A DNA stretch of 64,000 nt from Daucus carota subsp. sativus. Taxonomy: Eukaryota; Streptophyta; Magnoliopsida; Apiales; Apiaceae. Made by a program: the position numbers and the translations under genes. Positions 49,762 to 62,100 of the stretch are shown piece by piece (within the stretch, counting starts at the first letter, position 1; each line of letters opens with the position of its first letter). The notes beneath the pieces were generated by a model. That model had not been told where the DNA came from. It searched no databases and was given only the letters and a program-made list of their open reading frames with translations. The stretch is taken from NCBI RefSeq assembly GCF_001625215.2, contig NC_030384.2:44674390-44738389 (forward strand). The letters are read 5' to 3'.

Positions 49762-50910
49762 ATGGGTGCAGGTGGACGGATGCCAGTTGACCCCCAGGGA
49801 AAGAAATCGGAAGAAGTTCTCCAACGAGTTCCTGTCTCAAAGCCTCCATTTACAGTTGGGGATATTAAGAAAGCCATACCACCACATTGCTTCAAGCGTT
49901 CTGTCCTTCGCTCTTTCTCATATGTTGTGTATGACCTTGCCATTGCATCCGTCCTCTACTATGTTGCCACCAACTATATCCAACTCCTTCCCCACCCTCT
50001 TGCTTACATAGCCTGGCCTATATATGGTTATGTTCAGGGCTGTTTCTTAACCGGTATTTGGGTCATTGCCCATGAATGTGGCCATCATGCCTTTAGTGAT
50101 TACCAATGGCTTGATGACACAGTTGGCCTTGTCCTCCACTCCTCCCTTCTTGTCCCTTACTTTTCCTGGAAGTATAGTCATCGCCGCCACCACTCCAACA
50201 CTGGTTCCCTCGAGCGTGATGAGGTGTTTGTACCCAAACCCAAATCTGAGCTCCAATCTTTTGCCAAGTACATTAACAACCCACCTGGCCGTGTCCTCAC
50301 ACTTCTTGTTACCCTCACACTAGGTTGGCCCCTATACCTGTTATTCAATGTTTCTGGTAGGCACTATGAGAGATTTGCATGTCATTATGATCCCAAGAGC
50401 CCCATTTACTCAGACCGTGAACGTCTTCAGATCCTAGTTTCTGATGCTGGTGTACTTGCTGTGAGTTACGGATTATACCGCCTAGTAGTAGCAAAAGGTC
50501 TTGCTTGGGTACTTTGTGTTTATGGAGGTCCTTTACTAGTTGTGAATGGATTTCTTGTGCTTATCACGTTTTTGCAGCACACTCACCCTGCATTGCCACA
50601 TTACAACTCATCGGAATGGGATTGGTTGAGAGGAGCTCTAGCCACAGTTGACAGAGATTATGGAATTCTGAATAAGGTGCTCCATAACATCACTGATACT
50701 CATGTAGCTCACCATCTGTTCTCGACAATGCCACATTACAATGCCATGGAGGCCACAAAAGCGATCAAACCGATATTGGGTGATTATTACAGGTTTGATG
50801 ACACCCCAGTTTTTAAGGCGATGTGGAGGGAGGCGAAGGAGTGCTTATATGTTGAACCTGATGAGGGTGACCAGGGCAAAGGTGTCTTCTGGTACAACAA
50901 TAAGCTCTAG
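49762..50910 (+). CDS. FAD2: microsomal oleate Δ12-desaturase FAD2 (gene F)
   Basis: Single coding exon, 382 residues, the normal FAD2 length. All canonical signatures are present: MGAGGRM start, [16 protein letters not shown] (box 1 at 104-109), [19 protein letters not shown] (box 2 at 140-144) and [17 protein letters not shown] (box 3 at 314-318). The C-terminus is YNNKL, the known ER-retrieval motif of FAD2. The enzyme converts oleate to linoleate on phosphatidylcholine in the ER with electrons from cytochrome b5. It is the only member of the cluster with unmodified Δ12-desaturase boxes and with the long leader intron typical of housekeeping FAD2. A polyadenylation signal aataaa is at 51040. 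It would supply the linoleate that divergent members may use. Confidence 0.96.
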   Translation: MGAGGRMPVDPQGKKSEEVLQRVPVSKPPFTVGDIKKAIPPHCFKRSVLRSFSYVVYDLAIASVLYYVATNYIQLLPHPLAYIAWPIYGYVQGCFLTGIWVIAHECGHHAFSDYQWLDDTVGLVLHSSLLVPYFSWKYSHRRHHSNTGSLERDEVFVPKPKSELQSFAKYINNPPGRVLTLLVTLTLGWPLYLLFNVSGRHYERFACHYDPKSPIYSDRERLQILVSDAGVLAVSYGLYRLVVAKGLAWVLCVYGGPLLVVNGFLVLITFLQHTHPALPHYNSSEWDWLRGALATVDRDYGILNKVLHNITDTHVAHHLFSTMPHYNAMEATKAIKPILGDYYRFDDTPVFKAMWREAKECLYVEPDEGDQGKGVFWYNNKL

Positions 50911-52665
50911 AATGACATTAAATTAATGAGAGAAACCGTGGGGAGGTGAGATTGTTGTTAGCAAATGATCATTTACTCCCCTAATTAGTTTTACTCTAGG
51001 TTGTTTTTGTACTGTGAACCTCCTGATCTTATCAGCTTCAATAAATATGTTGTAAACTTGTAATGGTTGGTGGATTAAATGTTTGAAGACGGTTCTGAAT
51101 TACTTCACGTTGTGTTTAAAGATGGTACTGAATTGCTTTAGGCTGCTAGAACTTTAAATAGGAGAGAAATGAAAACAATATGCTCTGGTTGTTTTTATTT
51201 TAAAGGAGAGGAGATTAAAAGTGGAGAAATTTTAAAATTTCCTCGTATAGCTGTGCTCTTGAGTTTTTTCATTACTTCAATTTTAGATTGATTGGTTGTG
51301 ATCCTCCCACATAACCTTTTTCATGTATTCATATGTCATTTTCTTTCTAAAATTTTCAGTTCTTCAGACAGAAAAATTCAGGGGCACGAGATAGAAAAAA
51401 AATACTGTGCCGGTTTGTTTACAAGAAGCTGTTTCTGGCTTCTACTTTTTTTGACCCGTTTGTGTAAAGAAGTAGAAGCACCTTTAAAAAGTTGAAAATG
51501 CTAACTTCTCTCTCACAACTTCTGATTCTTTTCGAAACACTTTATTAACCTATTTCCTTCTCACTTCTACTTCACTTATTTAATTTAAGCAAGAAGTCAT
51601 TTTTTAAGTTAACCCAAATGGACCCACTAATTCTTTGTTTAAAAAGAAAATTCTAAAGCTTTAAGTTTTTCACTCCTCTTAGAAAAATATACATTTGTAT
51701 ACTTTCTTTCAAATAAGTTCTTTTAACGAAATTTACAATCCACTAGGCCACTTGGCCTAGGAGACGCACGGTGTGACCAACCGTGGTCGTGAGCTTTTAT
51801 TTAATTTGTATTTCGGTTCCCTCTATCCCTAACTTTTCTATTAATCAGTTGGCCAGGCCAACTCTTTGGCCCATATGCCTAAAATCTTTTTTGCCCCAAT
51901 TAACAGCCATGACCCAATCCAAAACTATTGAGTATTACCCCTGGATTATAAACAAAATACACATAATTTTATTTTATTTTCTTTGTCCGCAAGACTGCAA
52001 CTCAGCTTGTTTCGATGTTTTGGCTTGAATTTTGATCTTGTTGCTTTCCATTCTGGTGAAACACACGGCCTCTGCCGCATTACATTATCAGGTACTACTC
52101 TTATTAATTTCTATCATTTCTACAGTTTGATATTTAGGGTTAATTAGCGGTTAATTTTTTTATGTGAGGCTTTGGTTGGAATTAATATTTTAGACGGCTA
52201 TCCTACTTAAATCGATATATAAATTGTATGATAGGCCATGTTATTATATTACTTTGTGTTATCTTTATTTATTACAGACTTACAGTTATATAAATGGACA
52301 AAACACCTCCTATCGAGTCCTTTTTTAAGAGAAAAAGTTCAGAAAATTCAGAGATTCAAGCTTCAAATATCCCTATTGATTCCAATACCGTGACTTGAAA
52401 GAGCGACGAGCTCAATTTTAATGTATTAAACATGAATTATATAATTTATTCTGACCCCCTAAAGAATATATTTCTGCGTGCGCCCCTGTTAGCATCCAGG
52501 AAAATTAGTCATCAGGTCTGAAAAACGTTAAGTCTATGATCCTTGTTGTATGGTACGAATTGCCGAATTTCATAAAATCGATCAAAAATTATAAATAAGT
52601 AGCGGTGAAAAAAATAATGAATTCGTTGTTTTTCATGAAAAGATGATATACTATGCAAAATATTA
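50911..52665. other. intergenic 3' of FAD2
   Basis: FAD2 3' UTR followed by AT-rich DNA with one hAT-like MITE (separate entry). No gene seen. Confidence 0.5.
51409..51625. mobile_element. hAT-like MITE, same family as 8763-8993
   Basis: It shares aagcacctttaaaaag, gaaaatgctaactt, cttctacttcacttattt and the right end acccaaatggaccc with the 8763 copy. Target duplication not established. Confidence 0.5.
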
Positions 52666-52898
52666 TTCCATGTCCCAAAATAAATGTCACTTTGACTTTT
52701 TTCACGTAATTTGAGATGCAAAAATAATATAATTTTACATATTATTTTTCAAAATTTTCTTTTCTAGAATAAAATTTAACATCTATATTTTTATTCAGAA
52801 AATGAAATTTTGAAAAATAATATATAGAAATATATTAATTTTGCATCTCAAATTATGTGAAAAAAGTCAAAGTGACATGTATTTTGAGACGGAAGGAA
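52666..52898. mobile_element. Stowaway-type MITE, long palindrome
   Basis: TA-flanked ends ttccatgtcccaaaataaat and tattttgagacggaaggaa. The sub-terminal gtcactttgacttttttcac is repeated in inverse as gtgaaaaaagtcaaagtgac, so the element can fold into a long hairpin. Confidence 0.7.
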
Positions 52899-53338
52899 TA
52901 GAAAAAGAAAGCAGTTGTGATGAAGGTTTTGGGGAAGCAAATTATAAGCTGAGAATCTGGCATGATACTAGTTTCCTCTTGTGTTATTCACGTTCCACAC
53001 AAAACGCGGAATCATCATATACTCCCAATTATTGGAGCCCAACCACACCCGTATGGGAGACATGTTTTAAACCCCCACCTCCTTTTTTCTCTTGTCTCAT
53101 CTTCCAAAACTTCAATTTAATTTGAGGGTGCTTGGTGGTAATGTCAGGGTTTGTTGTACGCAACTCTGCACTACTTAAAAGAGTAGAAATGGTGTAACAG
53201 AAAAAATGATTGGACACCTTAATAACTGGTGCAACAATCATAACTACTGCACAGTGCGGATTTTGACATATATTCCATTCCGAATAGTGTTAGGTGTAAA
53301 GAATCGTGTACAAAAAATTTGTACACAATGACATGGCA

Positions 53339-53436
53339 ATTGATTGTATGCTACTATCCTGGGCGAAAAAGTAACTCATTCGTGAGTTTTTGATTTTCGG
53401 CGATTCTTTTTTATTGATTGTATGCTACTATCCTGG
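53339..53436 (+). repeat. short direct repeat, 24-bp units 50 bp apart
   Basis: The unit attgattgtatgctactatc plus ctgg occurs at 53339-53362 and again at 53413-53436. It lies in intergenic DNA of no other recognised content. The rest of 52899-54159 has no gene. Confidence 0.8.
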
Positions 53437-54167
53437 ATCGGCTGTTATAAAGTAACTAAGGAAGGGATGAAAAATGGAGTCAGTTGGAAACGAGCATAGT
53501 GTGATTGGGAGTGACGAGAGGCAGAAAATATGATGATGCAAGCAAGGGATACTCCATGCATGGTTGATATTATTATACATGAGTACTAGTACTACTACTA
53601 GTTATTTGTGGTCGCATACTATTGGTGCGTGAATGACTGAATTTCCACACGCTCGAGCTCTTCCCAGTACTTGTGCACTCACAGACATATGTTTCCTCAC
53701 AATATCTTAAATATCATCCCCTCAATTTCTATGATTGCTCACTGCAAGTAATTCGTACGTACACTACCCATCATGCTACACACTAGTACTTAAGAGAGGT
53801 CTATGAACACACACTTCTGTTTGTATGCAAACATTTATACAGATCATGTGTGCCTGTTGTTTGGTTGCAACACTTGGAATTTTAGTAAGTACGCTGCACG
53901 AATAATTACAAAACCAGTTTTATGTTTACAACATTATATGGTTGGTCATCATAAAGAGAACTCTTATATAAATATTTACTCGGAAATGATATTAGTAGTT
54001 TTGTCTTTATAACATTACATGGTTATCCTGTCATTACAAAAAAAACGCATATGTAAAATTTTACTTAATGAGAATAAGAAGTATATTTTTGGCTTTCAAA
54101 AAAGAAGTATATTTCTGATGTACAACATATTGTTCACTCGTGTTTGTACATCAAAAAAATTATTCTT

Positions 54168-54608
54168 AGGGGTCATTTGTTAACCCCTGAACGAGACTAG
54201 ATTAGCTGAATGATGTCTCGTTCAGAATTCATCTCATTTGTTTAAGCTTGCATATCTCTGGACGACGCCTCCATTTCCTCTGGACGACTGGGCTTTAATT
54301 TTGCAGCTGGATGGTTCAAAAGAGCACGCACCATGTGCACACTTTTCAACCTTGCTTTTTGTTGGCTTTTATGTAGTTTAAGTTTTATCAATTATAATAT
54401 TTTTTATATGAATATAGTTTATAGTCTTTATTTGCATAATTACAATATATTTTTGATTATATTATTTATTTATCCGAAAATTTTATTTCTCATACAGAAA
54501 TTCGATTCAGATTTAACAAATGATAAAATAAATTATTCGTCCAGAAATTTTATTCCTTCAAATTTTTTACTCATCCAGAAATTTGATTCAGATTTAACAA
54601 ATGACCCC
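54168..54608. mobile_element. hAT-like MITE
   Basis: Ends aggggtcatttgttaa and ttaacaaatgacccc, with flanking 8-mers ttattctt and ttattctc (7 of 8 match). Internal duplication of gattcagatttaacaaatga near the right end. No coding capacity. Confidence 0.75.
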
Positions 54609-54905
54609 TTATTCTCATTACTACTCGTGTTTAAAATCTTTTGTTTTAAATGACGTTCTCAACACGATAATCAATGATATCAGAACTCTGATTTATATTT
54701 CAAGTTCTAACGCTCCATCAGCGACAATATGCTGCATTATGTTCAATTACTCCCATTTAATCAGATGACGTGGTATCGCATGTAATGAAAGCCGCGTTGG
54801 AGCTAGTCATGTTGGCTGTTAGTTAAAGAAGGCTGTTCCCTGTTAGAGAAACCAAACATGCGGACCACGCTCCATGTGGCACTCCTGTGACAAATAAGAG
54901 TACTA

Positions 54906-55163
54906 CTCCCTCCGTTTCTTTTTTTTTTCCTGTTTGTGATGTCGGTACTGTTCATAACATGAGACAAATTATTAATTTACATCTAATCTATAAAACTAAA
55001 TATAGTCATGAGTGATCTTGTTAGATTCGTATTAACGAGTACTTTAATACGGTGAAATTTTTATATTTAATGCTACTACGAAATTAAAGATATTAACGAT
55101 CAAAAGTGTGTGTTGGCAAACGTGAAAAGTACAAACAGGAAAAGTATTTAGAGACGGAGGGAG
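54906..55163. mobile_element. Stowaway-type MITE
   Basis: Ends ctccctccgtttct and gagacggagggag with TA on both sides. cctgtttgt and acaaacagg are inverted sub-terminally. 258 bp. Confidence 0.85.
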
Positions 55164-55236
55164 TAAATAAATATTATAATTGTTCGATTTTTAAAATTAT
55201 GAATATGAATTAATGTTTAAAAAAAGAAGAATAATA

Positions 55237-55541
55237 CTCCCTCCGTCCCTATTTATCTGTCCACTTTGGAAGTAAAAATTTGTCCCTATTTATCTGTCCA
55301 TTTATACTTTCAAAACTAATTTAATGATAGTTTTTCAAATATATCTCCATAATTTCCATTTTCAAGGCTTGACTTATTTAAAACTTGGTTGAATTCATGT
55401 TTTCGAGACATAAAGTAGAGGTATTCCACCATTTTCAAGATATTAATTAGAGGTATTTAATGAAAAAGTTCATACAATCAAGGAATACCTTGGTATGTGT
55501 TTTTTTCTCCAAAATGGACAGATAAAAAGGGACGGAGGGAG
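55237..55541 (+). mobile_element. Stowaway-type MITE, arm 1 of an inverted pair
   Basis: 305 bp from ctccctccgtccctattt to aagggacggagggag, with TA on both sides. It is repeated in the opposite orientation at 55698-56002 with the same length. Read base by base the two copies appear identical. Confidence 0.9.
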
Positions 55542-55697
55542 TATATAATTAATTATAAAAAATATATAAAAACAAGAAACAACATAACAATAATAATGAC
55601 AGAGGATCACCAAATCTCGGCACTTGCATCACGATTCACAAACCTTATCACACCAGACTCATGTTCGCCGGCTAGGCCGGCCCACAACAACCATATA

Positions 55698-56002
55698 CTC
55701 CCTCCGTCCCTTTTTATCTGTCCATTTTGGAGAAAAAAACACATACCAAGGTATTCCTTGATTGTATGAACTTTTTCATTAAATACCTCTAATTAATATC
55801 TTGAAAATGGTGGAATACCTCTACTTTATGTCTCGAAAACATGAATTCAACCAAGTTTTAAATAAGTCAAGCCTTGAAAATGGAAATTATGGAGATATAT
55901 TTGAAAAACTATCATTAAATTAGTTTTGAAAGTATAAATGGACAGATAAATAGGGACAAATTTTTACTTCCAAAGTGGACAGATAAATAGGGACGGAGGG
56001 AG
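55698..56002 (-). mobile_element. Stowaway-type MITE, arm 2 of an inverted pair
   Basis: Reverse complement of the element at 55237-55541, also TA-flanked. A 156-bp spacer separates them. The spacer contains unrelated sequence (gccggctaggccggc). Confidence 0.9.
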
Positions 56003-56641
56003 TAATGTAGTAACAGATTCCAGTGTGACATGTGGGCAGCTATACTAATTTATGCCATGGTATAATACTGGTACACTATTATAAAACACATATACAAGAA
56101 TTTTGGGGACCTCAGCTAACGCGGTTATATGTTTACTGCTGCCATTTAATTATTTTAGCAAAATTTAATATGACGCTGTTTTTGCATCCACGCGGATGTA
56201 TAGATTATGTGCCCTTAAAACCCTTTCTGTTGCTGCTATTATAAATCAAAATCTATTGGCGATTAATATCCCATTACTTTTAATAAACATAATTATTTTA
56301 AAAATTCAAAATTTAGAATTACAGTACTCATACTATATTGATTATGTAGGTCGGTATTTTGTGGGTCATTTTCGGGTCATTTCAGGATCGAAAATGCTGC
56401 ACTCGTTCCTCTCCCCTCAATGGCTCAATCTCTAATCTCTATACATTGTTGCATAATTTTTACAATTTTATCAAAAAAAATAATTAATCTTATGTAACGA
56501 ACTATAAGACAAACAAAATGAGTAACTGAAGTACAGGGCAAATATGAAACAAATAGTACTAGGGGACCTTGAGTTTGTATATTTTGTTTCCACTGTACAT
56601 AACATTTAAAATGATAACTTGAATCTTGCCTTCCTCATGTA

Positions 56642-56649
56642 TATAAATA
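56642..56649 (+). promoter_or_regulatory. TATA box of the VQ gene
   Basis: tataaata, 143 bp before the ATG, followed by a CT-rich leader (ctcccctctccccatctccc). The position is normal for a plant core promoter. Confidence 0.6.
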
Positions 56650-56791
56650 TAAACCACCTTCCACTTCTCCTTCCAAATTAACAAACACTCCACCAACTAC
56701 TCCCCTCTCCCCATCTCCCCATTTCAAAAACAAATACACACATTCATCAATCCAATAAAAGAGCTAGCTAACTAGAGACAAAAGCAAGATC

Positions 56792-57334
56792 ATGTATTCA
56801 AATATGGAGATTGCTGCTGCTATAATGAACAAGAAACAATCTTGTGTTGCACCACACTCAAAATCCTCCACAACATCCTCCTCATCCTCTTCACTAGGCA
56901 TGCACAAGAGTTCTCAGATGATGTCCAAAGGCAGGCCTCCTAAAATCCGCATCATTCACATCTTTGCACCAGAGATCATCAAAACCGACGTGGCCAACTT
57001 CAGAGAGCTCGTCCAGAGACTCACTGGTAAGCCTTCCTCCCAACACACCACCGTCGGTGCAGCCAAGAAAAAGAGACAGACAAGGACCATCAACTGTCCT
57101 GCACTGGCGGTGCCTAAGAAACTCGAGATACGGACAGGGTTCAGGCCGGCTGAGCTGAGGGAGAGGATCAAAGGGGAGGAGGAAATATGGGGAGGGGCTA
57201 ACTCAGGTGGTGGATTCCTAGGAGGTTTCGCCGATTTGGATGGCTTTATGCAAGAACTCAATGCTTTTCCAATTCTTCCTCTAGATGCTTCTCCCATGGA
57301 TGCCTTTGCAGATCATCAATCTCAGCTTGCCTAA
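56792..57334 (+). CDS. VQ motif-containing protein
   Basis: Single exon, 180 residues. The VQ motif FRELVQRLTG is at 70-79, preceded by the conserved stretch GRPPKIRIIHIFAPEIIKTD. A Ser-rich tract (24-35) and a Lys/Arg-rich segment KKKRQTRT (about 96-103, possible nuclear signal) flank it. The C-terminus is Gly-rich and then acidic/hydrophobic (GGFADLDGFMQELNAFPILPLD). Plant VQ proteins are nuclear cofactors that bind WRKY transcription factors and MAP kinase targets in defence and growth. The IHIFAPEIIKTD context points to the VQ17/VQ18/VQ25-like group. An ATG five codons in (MEIAAA) is an alternative start. It is intronless, as is usual for the family. There is no evident link to the FAD2 genes. 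Confidence 0.9.
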   Translation: MYSNMEIAAAIMNKKQSCVAPHSKSSTTSSSSSSLGMHKSSQMMSKGRPPKIRIIHIFAPEIIKTDVANFRELVQRLTGKPSSQHTTVGAAKKKRQTRTINCPALAVPKKLEIRTGFRPAELRERIKGEEEIWGGANSGGGFLGGFADLDGFMQELNAFPILPLDASPMDAFADHQSQLA

Positions 57335-59168
57335 TCAAACACTAAGACTAGATGATCCAATCTCTTCATCTCATCTAATTGCTGCTACTGCTAGAGCTAT
57401 GATTCATTTATTATTTATTTAATCTTTTAATTGCTTAATTTCATGATCATGCATGACTGATCATTGTAGGACATTTGTAACTTAAGTATCTTCTTAATTA
57501 ATAGTATCTTCATTCCAGATTCTTGTTCTTTGTAAGTAGGATTTGTTGTATTTTTATATTCGAGCACCCGATAGAGCTCCAATTGGAATTAATCGACTGA
57601 GTACGTACTAATTTGTCTCTATATATTTAAAATATAAATGTATCTTTGTGTGTTTGTCTTCATCGAATACCAGATTTGAGAGTTCATGGATTTTTCATGT
57701 CAGATTTGTTTTTGTTTTTATAGACTGAATAGACATATGCTTCTTTTTCTCTAATTTTATTTCCATATTCTTAAAACTGTGAAGTGTATGGGTGGTTTAA
57801 CATATGGAACAAAAAGCTGTATCCATCTTGTATTCCTGCTCAAGAAGATTACTGTATTTGGCTAACCAGACAGGACTTTAAGCTCTTCATCATGCATTGC
57901 GTTTCTTGCAAGAAAATTATATATATAATAATATTTAAAAACCTCTTTTTTAATTAAATTTAGTCAAGTCTTTAGATTATACAATTAATTGAAACACACT
58001 GTATTTCTTAGAAATAAACACGAAACCGTGTAATCCAACCAGCAGAAAGTGGGAAAGGAAAGGTAAAAAGATCATTGCAAGGATTTCCTTCCGACTTAAT
58101 TCCCCCCAAAAAAATTACGTTTCAGAAATAAGAATTTAATTCTAAAAAATATATATAGACATGTTTTTTTTCTTCTAATTTATAAATAGAAAAACTAAAA
58201 CACCTTTTTTCCTAAAATATTGCATGAAGATGAACTTTTTCGAAAATAAGTCATTGTTTTGAAAAAAATAGTTTTTCTCAAATGTTTTTACTCATATTGG
58301 TGACTTCCCCAATAGGTTAATATTTAAATCCTGTAATTTATCTTGTAAGCACCTAAATAGTTCTGGAATAATTTTTATTTTGGAATTAAGTGAATAGTCT
58401 TAGATTTGACAAATATGATGACTTCCAGACTTAACAAGGCTTGCCAATTTTCCTACCACTCTCTGGATTCTCTCGATTCATTAGAATACCACCAGATGAA
58501 ACTGGGTTATAATTTTACTGTAAAAAAAAAAAATGCAGGAATGAAGAATCTTCTTAAATGGCGGGAGTCAAATATATGCAAGGGGCCGGCAGGAGAAAAA
58601 TGAAGCTGTAAAGAAGTATTTTAATGGTGAGGGGCAAATCTTAGTGAAGCGGCTGTAGGAAATGATTGTGCCAGTTCGTCAATGACAAGCACAGCACACA
58701 ACTAAGTCAACTTTCAAGGAGAATAATAATAATAATTTTTTTAATGGATAACATTCTCTATATGATCAGTTCTACATCTACACCGACCCTTCTTCACGCT
58801 TTGTGAGATACTTTAAAGAAAACAGTTGATGCTGGTCACGTATTAAATTATAGTGTCAAGATAAAGAGAGCATGACAGACAGATAAGACACTTCACAAAT
58901 TACCAACCCCCTCAAGGCCTCAAGTGTTAGTTAGCTCTGCCTATATTTGGTGCCATCAACCATTTCATCTCGGTCCAGACCGGTTGTGCTCACAAAATCG
59001 GAAACTTTCCTTATGTAGGCAGGCAGACACATACTTACATGAAAACGATTACATAGAACGGATAAATTGTAGTGTGAAAGAGCAGGAGAGGATTGTCAGT
59101 ATACTAACTCTGAACTGTAACTTTGTGACATATTACTTCCGGTGTTTGAATATACAAGAGAATTGCAT
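57335..59168. other. intergenic between convergent VQ and fibrillin genes
   Basis: VQ 3' UTR, then AT-rich DNA. No gene or element with clear ends was found. Confidence 0.5.
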
Positions 59169-62100
59169 TTAACTCACATACTCTGTAACAGATTCCATGG
59201 TCTCCGCAGGGGTATCCAACCTTGTAAGTACTTCAGGTATTCCAGCAGTATCTCTTATTATCTGTATCAGGACAGGGAGATGTTATTTGTGCAACCACAT
59301 ACAGATATCCACTCATAATGTAGAATCATTCTTATTGCAACCCATAAAAGTAAATAATACTACACTAGAAGTATATACTTCTTCAGAAGTAATACTGATC
59401 AGGAGTTCCGTCTAGAACATGTCTCGCACCCTTGAAATGATACCGAAACATAAACCAAAACCAAAAGTAAAAGAAACTAATGATGGATTTCCGAACTCCA
59501 TAGAAGTATATAATCATCATGCTGTGTCCTGGAGACATGTTTATGTGGAAAATGCTTATAAAATATGACTTGACAATTACAAGACTTTGGACCAACCCAA
59601 GGGGTAGAACAGCAAATATTAAAAATAAAAGAAGTCTCAAGGAAACAACAGGACTCGATTTAACAATGAAGCGCCAGTTAGATAATGTGATGCTACTGTC
59701 TGATGATGCATCTAATTATGTATTTGACATCAGCATATGCAGCAACATCATGCAGAAAAGAAACTCACTGCCAACAACTTAAAGATGAAGTTGCTATAGT
59801 TTGACTACAAAAATCAATGGAACTGAACTTACCAAAATTTCTTCGTCAAGATATGAAATCATAAACAATCTTTGGTAAGAACCACCTGAAGACACAAACA
59901 GATTATATTTACAAAAGATTCGGAGAGACCCAATTACTTGTATGGATATCTGCAGTAATATATACGGAAAATATGCCTAAGCAGTCAATTATTTAGGTAT
60001 AGTTTAATAAATAATTTCAAATATTATGCTAGCATAAATAAGAGATTATGACGTTTACATCTCAAATGAATACACAAGCAAAACTTGATATGACAACCAT
60101 TTTCTTTGTGGATTACCAACTTAAATGCAAAAATAGATTTTGCATTTTCTTTTTAGATCAACACAATATTGCATCATGAGAGATGATGGAAAGTGAAAGT
60201 GGATAGAGTTACTTAACTTATTAAAATGAGAAAACCAAAAAATTTACTGAAACAATGTGGTAAAGAAATTTTACTTGATTTGGTAAATATGCAACACTCT
60301 CATTTACAGAGAGTCAGAGACTATATTGAAAGTGAATATATAATAGTAACTCAGAGTTGATGGGGGATGTGCTAAAAAGAGAATTCAATTACAAATGTTT
60401 CTAAACATAATTAGTGAGATCAAAACTCATATAAAGGAACCTCGAAGTGGACTGTATCACAGTAATATTTAAGTTTTATGTTCGATTCACAAATTCGACA
60501 AATAGGATGACCAAATAAATGGTGCCATAAACATACAGTAACATATTACAACCAAAGCTATAATCGTACTAGGTATAATGAACCAACACTTTTGCAATTT
60601 AAACTAAAACTATAGTCTTTCTAGAGATGATGAACTAACACTTCTATTTAGCAATTAATCTGTACTAGCCTAAGATACGAGATGTTGGAAGTCAATTTAG
60701 GCTCGCCTGATGAAAATTGGTATAAGCACTTGCTTTGGGATATACTTGGATATAATATTCATAACAATAATGATTTATAGAAACAATGCACAAGGTAAAT
60801 ATATTAGTAAGGAGCTCACTGAGAGGGACTTTCAGCCCATTGGTCACAACATCTCTTATAGGAACAGGAAGCTGTTGCATCGTGGTAGCAGCCTGACCAA
60901 AAGCACCCCTTAGTTGTTCAGGTATGGTGGATTCATCAATTGTTGGAGACTCGACTATTCCTTCAGCGTATTCTTCTTTCATTCGAAGAGGTCCTTCAAC
61001 AGATAACTTGGTGGATAATACAAATTTGCTTTCAATCTGCACTTTACCATAAGCACTCAAGTTTTGAGAACACGTGCATCCAAAAAAGTCATAGTAACTT
61101 GAGCACTATTATTGTGAAGATATGCTCATATTTTAGTTTGAGCAAAAAATTATTTTTAAAGAAAGTGCAAAATTTTTGTTCCTCGCCCAAGTATACCATA
61201 CATAAAAGTGACTATCTCTATGATTACCACATACTATACATAGAAGTTAAAACCAAAGTCAGTTGGCTTTCATATTTGATAACCATAGAACTATATAAGC
61301 TTTGTTTATACGCACAGGCATATCTGAACTTAGCCCCTTCAAGATAGACCAAAAATATAGAAAGTGGATCTCATAAAAATTAAAACTTATAGCAAACTCA
61401 ACTATTGATGATTCAACAGAAGTTTATTTTTCAACCAGATGGATTGTGCACATTAACCTTTTTACAGAATTTAAGGACTGATCAACTCCTTTTGAAGTAA
61501 AAAGCTGATGGCCGGCTCAAATTTTAAGAGGAAAAAAAAAAAAAAGAGTTCTACCCAAGTTTGACGCCTCCAAACTCTTTTTTTTCTAAAGCAGTCCACT
61601 TTTCAGTCAGTATAAGCGAACAAACAGAATTTGATGCCCAGTATACACTAAACTATGTCACTCAGAAGTAGGAACAATAATATCCAGACAAAAATGGACA
61701 CTGAGTGTTACGATAAAGAAGTCATATAAAAAAACATAACCAACACTTCTTACGATTATATATCGTTTCACTTTCACGAATCAAAACGGCAAAAAAGCAC
61801 CATTTAGAACTTCTAGTTTAAAAAAGACGGGTGTTCCGAGAGTAAATTTGCAGATATCCCCAACAAACCCTTAATAATTGCTCAAACATATTGAGCTTTG
61901 CCAGAATTGTTTCTCCAGTTCTGTTGGCTCAGGTTGCTAATGATTTTATGGTCCTAATAAACATGAAGTAATTGTGGATTGTTTTTGTGTCTGTCACTTT
62001 ATTACAAAATTACATGTTTGTGAAGGACAATTCAAGATACTCTATAACAAAAATAAAATTAAAGGGAAAAGATATATTGTATACATGTCCATGTATTACA

